From: an uncultured Ellagibacter sp.
GTDB taxonomy: Bacteria > Actinomycetota > Coriobacteriia > Coriobacteriales > Eggerthellaceae
NCBI RefSeq assembly: GCF_934636505.1
Contig: NZ_CAKUAL010000073.1
Coordinates: 1 to 9,156, forward strand
DNA: 9,156 nt
Reading direction: 5' to 3'
The position numbers were made by a program, and so were the translations under genes. Under the pieces are notes generated by a model. It saw only the letters and a list, made by a program, of their open reading frames with translations, was not told the origin of the DNA and did no database searches. Shown here piece by piece: positions 1 to 9,156 of the stretch (the first letter of the stretch is position 1; every line of letters starts with the position of its first letter).

Positions 1-699
1 ACTCTCGCGAGAGCGCGCAAGGCGCACTTGGGACACGCACAGGGCAGCGACCACGCCCGCCACCGCACCGAGAAGGATCGCGGGTCCGGTGAGTCCCACC
101 AGCTTGAACACGTAGACGCCGAGCATCGCGACCGCGGCGGCGACCACGTTTTCCACATTCGCTTTCTGAGTGCACAGAAGGCAGATGAAAATCGAAGTCA
201 TGGCGAACGAGGCGATCGCGAGCGGGATGCCGATGGCGTTGCCCACCAGCACGCCGACCGTGCACGAGATCGTCCACGAGGTGCACGAGAACAGGTTCAC
301 GAACAGGGCCCGGCGCACCGACCAGTCCCCCTCTTCGAACTTGAGGGTGTTCACGCCGTAGCTCTCGTCGGTCACCGTGGCGGCGAAGAGGAACGCGAGG
401 CGCTTGCGCACGCCGATGCAGTGGGGGGCAAACGCGGCCGAGTAGAGCATCTGGCGCGTGTTCACGAACGATACGCTCGCGATGATGGACGCGATGGGCG
501 CGCCGGCGAGCCACATATTGGGAATCATGAACTGGCCCGCGCCCGAGTAGAACAGCACGGACATGGCGAACACCTGCAGCGCATTGAGCCCAATGGAATC
601 GCACAGGATGCCGCACGGCACGCCGATGGCGACGTAGCCGAGCACGATGGGGAGCGCCGCGGTGAAGCTGGCTTGCAAATCGGTTTTTAGGTTGGTCAT
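1..699 (-). CDS. azlC: AzlC-family branched-chain amino acid (or methionine) exporter, large subunit; 3' end cut by window edge
   Basis: AzlC (BrnF) is the larger membrane subunit of the AzlCD/BrnFE exporter, which moves branched-chain amino acids, and in corynebacteria also methionine, out of the cell. The frame reads from an ATG at 699 to base 1 without a stop, giving 233 residues. It begins MTNLKTDLQASFTAALPIVL and contains the family signature YSGAGQF at residues 51-57 and an NTRQMLYSAAF stretch at about 80-90. Several hydrophobic segments follow, up to a final one near residues 200-225. At 233 residues it is close to full family length, so only a short tail should be missing. A small AzlD partner usually follows this gene and would lie outside the window. 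The start is 6 bases past the stop of the upstream dGTPase-like gene, with a weak AAAGAG overlapping that stop, so translation is probably coupled. Family assignment is firm. Substrate is inferred only. Confidence 0.88.
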   Translation of the reverse strand, partial: MTNLKTDLQASFTAALPIVLGYVAIGVPCGILCDSIGLNALQVFAMSVLFYSGAGQFMIPNMWLAGAPIASIIASVSFVNTRQMLYSAAFAPHCIGVRKRLAFLFAATVTDESYGVNTLKFEEGDWSVRRALFVNLFSCTSWTISCTVGVLVGNAIGIPLAIASFAMTSIFICLLCTQKANVENVVAAAVAMLGVYVFKLVGLTGPAILLGAVAGVVAALCVSQVRLARSRES

Positions 700-705
700 A
701 GCTCT

Positions 706-1749
706 TTACACGTGAAGGGAATGGGGTTCGAACAGATTCTGGAAGCGGGATTTCGCATAGCGGTCGGTCATGCCGGCGATGTAGTCGGTCGCAGCGCGGA
801 CGTCGTCGCCTTCCGAGATGGCGCGGTACTCGACGGGAATCTCGCCTGGGTTGTCAATGTAATAGGAGAAGAGCACATCGATGAGGCGCATCGCCTTCGC
901 CACTTCCTCCATGACGGCATCGCAAGTGTAGACGTTGTCGAAGAGGAACTGGCGCAGCTCGGCCATGGCGTCCCATACGCGCGGCGACAGGCGGATGTCG
1001 TCCTCGGCCGCCGACGTGCGGACCGCGTCGACCACGAGCGTCTCGATGCGCGAGGAGTGGTCGCACCCGAGCACCTCGTGCGTCGAGGGGGGAAGGTCGC
1101 CCTCGCGAAGGATGCCCGCGCGGATGGCGTCGTCGATGTCGTGGTTCACATACGCGATGCGATCAGCTACGGCGACGATGCGCCCCTCGAGGGTTTCAGC
1201 GCGAACGGGCCCCGTATGGCAGAGTATTCCGTCGCGCACCTCGGGCATGAGGTTCAAGCCTCGCCCGCCGTTCTCGATCGTCTCGACCACGCGAAGGCTC
1301 TGCTCGTTGTGGCGGTACAGGGCGGCGGCCTCGGGGCTTTCGGGATCCACGCCGCGAACGCGGGCGATCGCGCGGCACAGCGCGTCCTCGCCCGTATGGC
1401 CGAAGGGAGTGTGCCCCAAATCATGGCCAAGCGAGATGGCCTCGGCAAGATCCTCGTTGAGACCGAGCGCCCGCGCGATGGTGCGCGCTATCTGGGAAAC
1501 CTCCAGAGTATGCGTGAGGCGCGTGCGGAAATGGTCGCCCTCCGCCGCGAGGAAGACCTGCGTTTTGTGCGAAAGCCTCCGAAACGATTTCGTATGGAGG
1601 ATCTTGTCGCGATCGCGCTGGAAGTCGTTTCGCAGGAAATCGGGATCGCTCGAGCGGTCGCGACCATCGGACTCGTCGGAGAACGCCGCGTCCGGTGAAA
1701 GAAGCTCATGCTCGCGGAACTGCTGATCCCCCCTCGTGACGATGCGCAT
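706..1749 (-). CDS. dgt: Deoxyguanosinetriphosphate triphosphohydrolase-like HD-domain protein
   Basis: This is a 347-residue HD-superfamily phosphohydrolase of the dGTPase type, which converts a dNTP (classically dGTP) to the deoxynucleoside plus triphosphate and so helps set dNTP pools in the cytoplasm. The N-terminal RDRDKILHTKSFRRLSHKTQ segment (about residues 45-64) is typical of the family. The HD metal ligands are visible as His80 in RLTHTLEVSQIART, His109-Asp110 in SLGHDLGHTPFGHTGE, and probably Asp196 in VAVADRIAYVNHD. The length matches the shorter dGTPase-like (type 2) group rather than the roughly 500-residue E. coli Dgt. The ATG at 1749 has CAGGAG five bases upstream. It lies 54 bases downstream of mtnA and just upstream of azlC. 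True substrate preference cannot be read from sequence, since many members are broad dNTPases. Confidence 0.93.
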   Translation of the reverse strand: MRIVTRGDQQFREHELLSPDAAFSDESDGRDRSSDPDFLRNDFQRDRDKILHTKSFRRLSHKTQVFLAAEGDHFRTRLTHTLEVSQIARTIARALGLNEDLAEAISLGHDLGHTPFGHTGEDALCRAIARVRGVDPESPEAAALYRHNEQSLRVVETIENGGRGLNLMPEVRDGILCHTGPVRAETLEGRIVAVADRIAYVNHDIDDAIRAGILREGDLPPSTHEVLGCDHSSRIETLVVDAVRTSAAEDDIRLSPRVWDAMAELRQFLFDNVYTCDAVMEEVAKAMRLIDVLFSYYIDNPGEIPVEYRAISEGDDVRAATDYIAGMTDRYAKSRFQNLFEPHSLHV

Positions 1750-1783
1750 TGTTGCTCCTGACCTCGATTTCCCAATTACCCGA

Positions 1784-1792
1784 AGTGTAGCA
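1784..1792 (-). promoter_or_regulatory. Possible extended -10 element for the dGTPase-like gene
   Basis: On the minus strand the gap between mtnA and the hydrolase reads TGCTACACT, which resembles an extended -10 (TG-n-TATAAT type, four of six matches). No convincing -35 lies 16-18 bases upstream, where the DNA is still the end of mtnA. It could let the hydrolase and azlC be expressed independently of mtnA. This is a weak call. Confidence 0.25.
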
Positions 1793-1803
1793 GAAGTCAG
1801 CGG

Positions 1804-2901
1804 CTATCCGACGCGCGCGGCAACCTCGCGAGCGGCATCTTGGGGCGGAAACACGCCGAACTCGGTGATGATGCCGGAAACGAGCTCGGCAGGAGTCACG
1901 TCGAAGGCGGGGTTGTACACATCGACCCCGTCAATCGGCTGCGGCAGGACCTCGCTCGGATCGCGCTCCTCGATGGGGATGGCCGAACCGTCAGGCAGGG
2001 AGACGTCGAAAGTACTCGCAGGTGCGGCGACGTAGAAGGGGATGCCGTGATGGCGCGCGAGGACGGCTACACCATAGGTACCTATCTTGTTGGCGACGTC
2101 TCCGTTCGCGGTGATTCGATCAGCTCCGACGACGACGAAATCAATCATTCCCTTACTCATAAGGCTTGCCGCCATGTTGTCGCAGATCACCGTCACAGGG
2201 ACGCCCGCACGAGAAAGCTCCCAGCTCGTGAGGCGCGCACCCTGGCCCACCGGACGCGTCTCGTCGGCGAAGACGCGCTCGATTTTGCCCTGCTCGGCGG
2301 CAGCGTACACCACGCCGAGCGCCGTGCCGAAGAACACGGTGGCAAGGCTTCCCGCGTTGCAGTGCGTGAGGATGCGCGCGTGCTCGGGGACGAGAGCTGC
2401 CCCCGCGGCGCCGATCGCCCGGTTCACCGCCTCATCCTCTCGCTCGATGCGAAGCACCTCGTCGAAGAGGAAGTCTGCCACCTCGCCAGGTGTCGCTCCC
2501 TCCGCAACGAGGCGCTTCGCGGTGAACCTCATGCGCGCAGTGGCCCACATGAGGTTCACCGCCGTCGGGCGCGCCGCAGAAATCTCAGCGGCGACGGGCC
2601 GAAGCTCCGCCAGGAAGCTCTCCCCTGCCTCGGCACACCCGTACGACACGGCGCCACGAGCACCCTCGTTCACCGCCCAAAGTGCCACGGCGGCAGCCCC
2701 CGCAGCACCGATGGCAGGGGCTCCGCGCACCGCAAGCGTCTTTATGGCATCTACGACCTCGCGCCAGCTGCCCGTCGAGCAAAAACGTTCCTCACCAGGT
2801 AAAAAGCGCTCATCAAGATAGGTGAGTTCCGCTCGTCCGCAAGCATCGCGCCCAAGGCGCACACTGCGCGGCAGGCGGGAGAGGTCGATAGGGTGCTCCA
2901 T
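1804..2901 (-). CDS. mtnA: S-methyl-5-thioribose-1-phosphate isomerase
   Basis: MtnA isomerises 5-methylthioribose-1-phosphate to 5-methylthioribulose-1-phosphate in methylthioadenosine (methionine) salvage. With the chosen ATG the protein has 365 residues, normal for the family. Recognisable blocks are AVRGAPAIGAAGA (about 57-69), ILTHCNAGSLAT with the catalytic cysteine (Cys181), VFADETRPVGQGARLTSWEL (210-229), ICDNMAASLM, and VVVGADRITANGDVANKIGT with the catalytic aspartate (Asp261). Together these separate it from eIF2B subunits. The frame extends seven codons further to a TTG at 2922, but the AAGGAG at 2911-2916 sits inside that extension, nine bases before ATG 2901, so the shorter form is preferred. 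No other methionine-salvage gene (mtnK, mtnB, mtnP) is in the window. A ribose-1,5-bisphosphate isomerase-like role is possible in this superfamily but less likely given the motifs. Confidence 0.95.
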   Translation of the reverse strand: MEHPIDLSRLPRSVRLGRDACGRAELTYLDERFLPGEERFCSTGSWREVVDAIKTLAVRGAPAIGAAGAAAVALWAVNEGARGAVSYGCAEAGESFLAELRPVAAEISAARPTAVNLMWATARMRFTAKRLVAEGATPGEVADFLFDEVLRIEREDEAVNRAIGAAGAALVPEHARILTHCNAGSLATVFFGTALGVVYAAAEQGKIERVFADETRPVGQGARLTSWELSRAGVPVTVICDNMAASLMSKGMIDFVVVGADRITANGDVANKIGTYGVAVLARHHGIPFYVAAPASTFDVSLPDGSAIPIEERDPSEVLPQPIDGVDVYNPAFDVTPAELVSGIITEFGVFPPQDAAREVAARVG

Positions 2902-2910
2902 AGCTGCCAG

Positions 2911-2916
2911 CTCCTT
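2911..2916 (-). promoter_or_regulatory. Ribosome binding site of mtnA (decides start)
   Basis: The minus strand reads AAGGAG, nine bases before the ATG at 2901. It lies within the coding frame of the longer TTG-started version and has no sensible role there, so it argues for the 2901 start. Confidence 0.8.
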
Positions 2917-2981
2917 ACGCAATCCGCTCGAAGAGTCGCGTCTTCAAGCAGGCAGGCGTCAAGTCAATTCGAATGCACCCT

Positions 2982-2987
2982 ATTCTA
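2982..2987 (-). promoter_or_regulatory. Possible -10 box (TAGAAT) for mtnA
   Basis: The minus strand carries TAGAAT, five of six matches to TATAAT, about 80 bases upstream of the mtnA ATG. The best -35-like hexamers (TTGCCG) are at 9 and 21 bases upstream, neither a good spacing. It is an alternative to the promoter that overlaps the palindromes further upstream. Confidence 0.25.
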
Positions 2988-3019
2988 TCTCTTCGACGGC
3001 AATACCATCGGCAATTGAC

Positions 3020-3035
3020 ACATACTTAAATATGT
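3020..3035. promoter_or_regulatory. 16-bp near-perfect palindrome, possible operator half of a tandem site
   Basis: The site reads ACATACTTAAATATGT. Its 5-base arms ACATA/TATGT and TTAA core are symmetric, with one mismatched pair (C3025 against A3030). It abuts the next palindrome directly and sits in the divergent region between mtnA and the TetR gene. AT-rich palindromes of this size are typical of TetR-family operators. The binding partner is inferred from position only. Confidence 0.45.
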
Positions 3036-3053
3036 TCGTTGACGCAACGTCAA
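3025..3053 (-). promoter_or_regulatory. Candidate mtnA promoter, TTGACG-17-TTTAAG
   Basis: Read leftwards, TTGACG (3053-3048, five of six to consensus) is followed by 17 bases and then TTTAAG (3030-3025, four of six). This would give a leader of roughly 115 bases before the mtnA ATG. The -35 is one arm of the 21-bp palindrome and the -10 lies in the centre of the 16-bp palindrome, so a protein bound at either site would block it. This is a pattern match only. Confidence 0.35.
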
Positions 3054-3056
3054 CGA
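3036..3056. promoter_or_regulatory. 21-bp perfect inverted repeat, likely TetR operator
   Basis: Arms TCGTTGACG (3036-3044) and CGTCAACGA (3048-3056) are exact reverse complements around a CAA spacer. Nine-base perfect arms are unlikely by chance in so short an intergenic region. The site is about 77-97 bases upstream of the TetR start. Each arm contains a TTGACG hexamer, so the repeat also overlaps candidate -35 boxes pointing both ways. Autorepression by the adjacent TetR protein is the natural reading. A caveat is that two back-to-back -35 boxes by themselves create part of this symmetry. Confidence 0.6.
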
Positions 3057-3068
3057 TGCTCGTAATCT
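3039..3068 (+). promoter_or_regulatory. Candidate promoter of the TetR gene, TTGACG-18-TAATCT
   Basis: TTGACG (3039-3044) lies inside the 21-bp inverted repeat and is followed after 18 bases by TAATCT (3063-3068), which keeps the T1, A2 and T6 positions of a -10 box. A perfect TTGACA at 3015-3020 has no -10 partner at normal spacing. The evidence is weak but consistent with operator control of the TetR gene. Confidence 0.3.
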
Positions 3069-3132
3069 GTGGTCATCGAAATCAAGGGAACATCGCGAAT
3101 GATAAGGGACTGATTTTGTAAGCTTCAAGGGA

Positions 3133-3711
3133 ATGGGGCAAGCCGTGAACGACGTCTACGAACAACGACGAAGTGATATCGTCGAGGCGGCAAGGCAGCT
3201 CTACGAGGAACGGGGACTCTCCCGAACTTCGGTGAAAGACATCGCCGAGCGCGCCGGTATAACACGCTCGCTGTTCTACCACTACTTTCCCGACAAGCAG
3301 GCGGTCACTTCCGCCGTGCTCGACGACTTCGTCGAAGACTACATCGAGGCGCTGAGCATCTGGAACGATGAGCGTATGACAGGCGAAATAGAGCAAGCCC
3401 TCGATGGCGTCGTGCGCGTTCTTCGGGTATCGGTGTTCGAAGGATCGTCATTTCGCCGCGCGCTCGACACGCGGGAAAACGCCGCGTTATATATAGAGTT
3501 CATCAACCGTGTGGCTGATCGCACAGCTCGTTACATTGTCGATACGACGGTGCGCGACTACTCCGAGCTTCACTCGGTGTCCATCGTTCACCTCTACGAG
3601 ACCTTCTATATCCTGATTTTGGGAATATGCGGATACATTCGCACCCATCAAGACGTGAGCGACGAGGTGCTGAAAGACATAATCGCGCAATCGCTTCATA
3701 TGGAGCGCTAG
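3133..3711 (+). CDS. TetR/AcrR-family transcriptional regulator
   Basis: This 192-residue protein has the TetR architecture. The N-terminal DNA-binding domain covers about residues 11-60, with the helix-turn-helix in TSVKDIAERAGITRSLFYHY (32-51) followed by FPDKQAVTSAV. The C-terminal helical domain (about 70-192) shows no recognisable ligand signature. It probably represses its own gene and the membrane protein downstream, releasing DNA when a small molecule binds, through the palindromes 80-110 bases upstream. The start is uncertain. AAGGGA abuts the ATG at 3133 with no usable spacing, whereas GGGG lies six bases before a GTG at 3145 that would remove only four residues. An in-frame stop at 3103 limits anything longer. 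The gene ends 92 bases before the membrane protein gene on the same strand. The inducer and regulon are unknown. Confidence 0.9.
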   Translation: MGQAVNDVYEQRRSDIVEAARQLYEERGLSRTSVKDIAERAGITRSLFYHYFPDKQAVTSAVLDDFVEDYIEALSIWNDERMTGEIEQALDGVVRVLRVSVFEGSSFRRALDTRENAALYIEFINRVADRTARYIVDTTVRDYSELHSVSIVHLYETFYILILGICGYIRTHQDVSDEVLKDIIAQSLHMER

Positions 3712-3791
3712 ATCCAAGCGAGCGCGATTCATCGCAAACACAGGCCCGACCCGCGGTAGGACCTGCCAAATATATACATCCCAGTCTGAAT

Positions 3792-3798
3792 AAGGAGG
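3792..3798 (+). promoter_or_regulatory. Strong ribosome binding site of the membrane protein gene (decides start)
   Basis: AAGGAGG occurs five bases before the ATG at 3804. The open frame runs another 59 codons upstream into the TetR gene, but those residues are charged, low in hydrophobicity and out of frame with TetR, so the 3804 start is clearly preferred. Confidence 0.85.
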
Positions 3799-3803
3799 GC
3801 ATC

Positions 3804-4793
3804 ATGCTATTCCAAGTCTATGGCGACAACGCCGTCTTCCAGTGGATCGGTTGGGCTATCGTATTCATCGCGCTCATCCTCGTGAACGAATTCGCCAGGC
3901 GCAGCAAGGCTGGCGGCATCATCTGCTTCCTCGTTCTGCCGGCAGTGCTCACCGTATACTTCATCGCCATCGCCGTCGGTGCAGCGTCTGGCGCGCAATG
4001 GGCGCTCGACAATCCCACCTATACCGACATGAACAGCTGGTTCCACTACGCGAAGCTCTACGCCGCGACCATCGGATGCATCGGTTTCATGGCGCTCAAG
4101 TACAAATGGGGCAAAATCGGGAAATCGCAATGGTTCAAGTGCTTCCCGTTCGTAATCGTGGCCATTAACATTCTGATTGCTGTGGTAAGCGACTTCGAAA
4201 GCGCCGTACGCGCATTCGGCACGACATGGGTGTCTACCGAAGGCGTCACGCTCTACGGCGGCTGGCACAACGTGTTCAACGGTATCGCGGGAATCTTGAA
4301 CATCTTCGTCATGACCGGTTGGTTCGGAATCTATGTTTCCAAGAAGAAGCAGGACATGCTGTGGCCCGATATGACATGGGTGTTCATTATCTCCTACGAC
4401 ATCTGGAACTTCTGCTATACCTACAACTGCCTGCCGACTCACAGCTGGTACTGCGGCCTCGCCTTGCTGTTAGCCCCAACCGTTGCCGGACTCATCTGGA
4501 ACAAGGGCGGCTGGATTCAGAACCGCGCGAACACGCTGGCCTTGTGGTGCATGTTCTGCCAGGTATGCCCGATGTTCGCCAACGACAGCATCTTCGCGGT
4601 GCAGTCGGTGAACAACCCTGACGTGAATCTCGGCATTTCGGTGCTGGCCCTCGTAGCGAACATCGCGGCTCTAGGCTACGTCGTCTACCGCAGCAAGAAG
4701 CTTGGGAAGAACCCCTACACCAACGAGATCTTCGTTGGCACAAAGAGCTACGACAACGCCTTTGCCCGGCGCGAAGAAGCAGAAAACGCATAG
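3804..4793 (+). CDS. Polytopic inner-membrane protein of unknown function, probably DUF5692 family
   Basis: The 329-residue protein has about eight or nine hydrophobic segments, at roughly residues 11-28, 38-60, 85-99, 112-129, 156-178, 190-206, 215-232, 244-262 and 275-295. A charged tail of about 35 residues ends AFARREEAENA. It is unusually rich in tryptophan and cysteine: Cys41, 92, 113, 204, 209, 217, 249, 252 and 255, the last three forming CMFCQVC within or beside a membrane segment. A dense aromatic block, WNFCYTYNCLPTHSWYCG, spans 201-218. I see no ATPase, major-facilitator or drug/metabolite transporter signature. From memory this resembles DUF5692 proteins of Coriobacteriia, but I cannot confirm that. 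Its own TetR regulator lies upstream and a strong terminator directly downstream. Transport, small-molecule sensing or redox roles are all open. No function is assigned. Confidence 0.85.
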   Translation: MLFQVYGDNAVFQWIGWAIVFIALILVNEFARRSKAGGIICFLVLPAVLTVYFIAIAVGAASGAQWALDNPTYTDMNSWFHYAKLYAATIGCIGFMALKYKWGKIGKSQWFKCFPFVIVAINILIAVVSDFESAVRAFGTTWVSTEGVTLYGGWHNVFNGIAGILNIFVMTGWFGIYVSKKKQDMLWPDMTWVFIISYDIWNFCYTYNCLPTHSWYCGLALLLAPTVAGLIWNKGGWIQNRANTLALWCMFCQVCPMFANDSIFAVQSVNNPDVNLGISVLALVANIAALGYVVYRSKKLGKNPYTNEIFVGTKSYDNAFARREEAENA

Positions 4794-4820
4794 CGTCTAT
4801 CCCCTGAAGCAATCCCCTTC

Positions 4821-4856
4821 AACGAAAAAGCCCCGACAATGCGGGGCTTTTTCGTT
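4821..4856. terminator. Bidirectional intrinsic terminator between convergent genes
   Basis: Arms AACGAAAAAGCCCCG (4821-4835) and CGGGGCTTTTTCGTT (4842-4856) are perfectly complementary over 15 bases around a six-base loop. The GC-rich core is preceded by an A run and followed by a T run on either strand, so it should stop transcripts of the membrane protein gene (plus) and of asnS (minus), whose stop codons lie on either side. Confidence 0.93.
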
Positions 4857-4861
4857 ATCGA

Positions 4862-6304
<1,443 letters not shown>

Positions 6305-6325
6305 TCCCCTTCCCTAGATATGCGC

Positions 6326-6356
6326 AAAAGGGGCCGAGCGCAAAACGCCCGACCCC
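6326..6356 (-). terminator. Hairpin after ppdK, immediately before asnS
   Basis: On the minus strand GGGGTCGGGCG and CGCTCGGCCCC pair over 11 positions with two G-U wobbles around a five-base loop (6356-6330), followed by only TTTT (6329-6326). It is 25 bases after the ppdK stop and about 22 bases before the asnS ATG. It probably ends most ppdK transcripts. The short T tract suggests partial read-through into asnS, for which no separate promoter is evident in the remaining gap. Confidence 0.65.
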
Positions 6357-6380
6357 TGCAATGATGAACCTGTGGTCGTG

Positions 6381-9098
<2,718 letters not shown>

Positions 9099-9104
9099 CT
9101 TGTT

Positions 9105-9110
9105 CTCCTT
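9105..9110 (-). promoter_or_regulatory. Ribosome binding site of ppdK (decides GTG start)
   Basis: The minus strand reads AAGGAG with a six-base spacer before the GTG at 9098, the ideal arrangement. The alternative ATG at 9137 has no purine-rich sequence ahead of it. Confidence 0.8.
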
Positions 9111-9156
9111 ACAAGCTCCGGTTACCTTTTTACCCATGACGTCGGAAAACGTGACT

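Noticed and set aside
28..690. Plus-strand open frame of 220 codons at the left edge
   Set aside because: The product is extremely rich in His, Arg, Glu and Gly and resembles no family. The minus strand here encodes a clear AzlC protein.
712..1698. Long plus-strand open frame (328 codons) opposite the dGTPase-like gene
   Set aside because: It is antisense to a complete HD-domain protein and has a shadow-type composition. The same holds for the plus-strand frame at 1840-2802 opposite mtnA.
2902..3132. Possible S-box or other riboswitch upstream of mtnA
   Set aside because: I see no conserved SAM-riboswitch helices or leader terminator in the mtnA leader. Only short repeats such as GAAGA/TCTTC at 2930-2945 occur, within chance expectation.
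3082..3133. Direct repeat TCAAGGGAA at 3082-3090 and 3125-3133
   Set aside because: It is nine bases, occurs only twice, and the second copy is the purine-rich run at the TetR start. This is probably chance.
3754..3766. Short imperfect palindrome GGTAGGACCTGCC and nearby TATATA (3771) before the membrane protein gene
   Set aside because: The arms are only six bases with a mismatch, and TATATA has no -35 at normal spacing. The gene can be transcribed from the TetR promoter, so I do not call a second operator or promoter here.
3627..3803. N-terminal 59-codon extension of the membrane protein gene, overlapping the TetR gene
   Set aside because: It is highly charged, overlaps TetR in another frame, and precedes a strong AAGGAGG-ATG start at 3804.

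Overview
The window carries seven protein genes and no RNA genes, insertion sequences, CRISPR arrays or prophage parts. Bases are GC-rich with strong GC third-position bias and Shine-Dalgarno-led starts. The gene content (pyruvate phosphate dikinase next to an AsnRS, a cysteine- and tryptophan-rich membrane protein I associate with the DUF5692 family, and a type 2 dGTPase-like protein) suggests a gut-type actinobacterium of the Coriobacteriia (Eggerthella/Gordonibacter/Adlercreutzia-like). This assignment is by impression, not by search.

Left block, minus strand (1-2901): mtnA (methylthioribose-1-phosphate isomerase), then a dGTPase-like HD hydrolase, then an AzlC-type amino acid exporter subunit that runs off the left edge. 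The hydrolase and azlC are separated by only a few bases and are almost certainly co-transcribed. mtnA may head the same unit or be separated by a weak promoter.

Centre (2902-4856): a divergent intergenic region of about 230 bp holds two abutting palindromes that overlap candidate -35 boxes for both directions. To the right, on the plus strand, lie a TetR-family repressor and a 329-residue polytopic membrane protein of unknown function. The pair closes with a strong symmetric hairpin that can serve as terminator for both strands. By eye this two-gene module is less GC-rich than its flanks and looks like a self-contained regulator-plus-membrane-protein cassette. It is the least understood part of the window.

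Right block, minus strand (4862-9098): ppdK (pyruvate, phosphate dikinase), a hairpin with a short T tract, then asnS (asparaginyl-tRNA synthetase). Both are conserved housekeeping genes with intact active-site motifs.

Several starts differ from the longest open frame. mtnA should start at the ATG at 2901, the membrane protein at 3804, and ppdK at a GTG at 9098. Each choice is supported by a well-spaced AAGGAG-type ribosome binding site.
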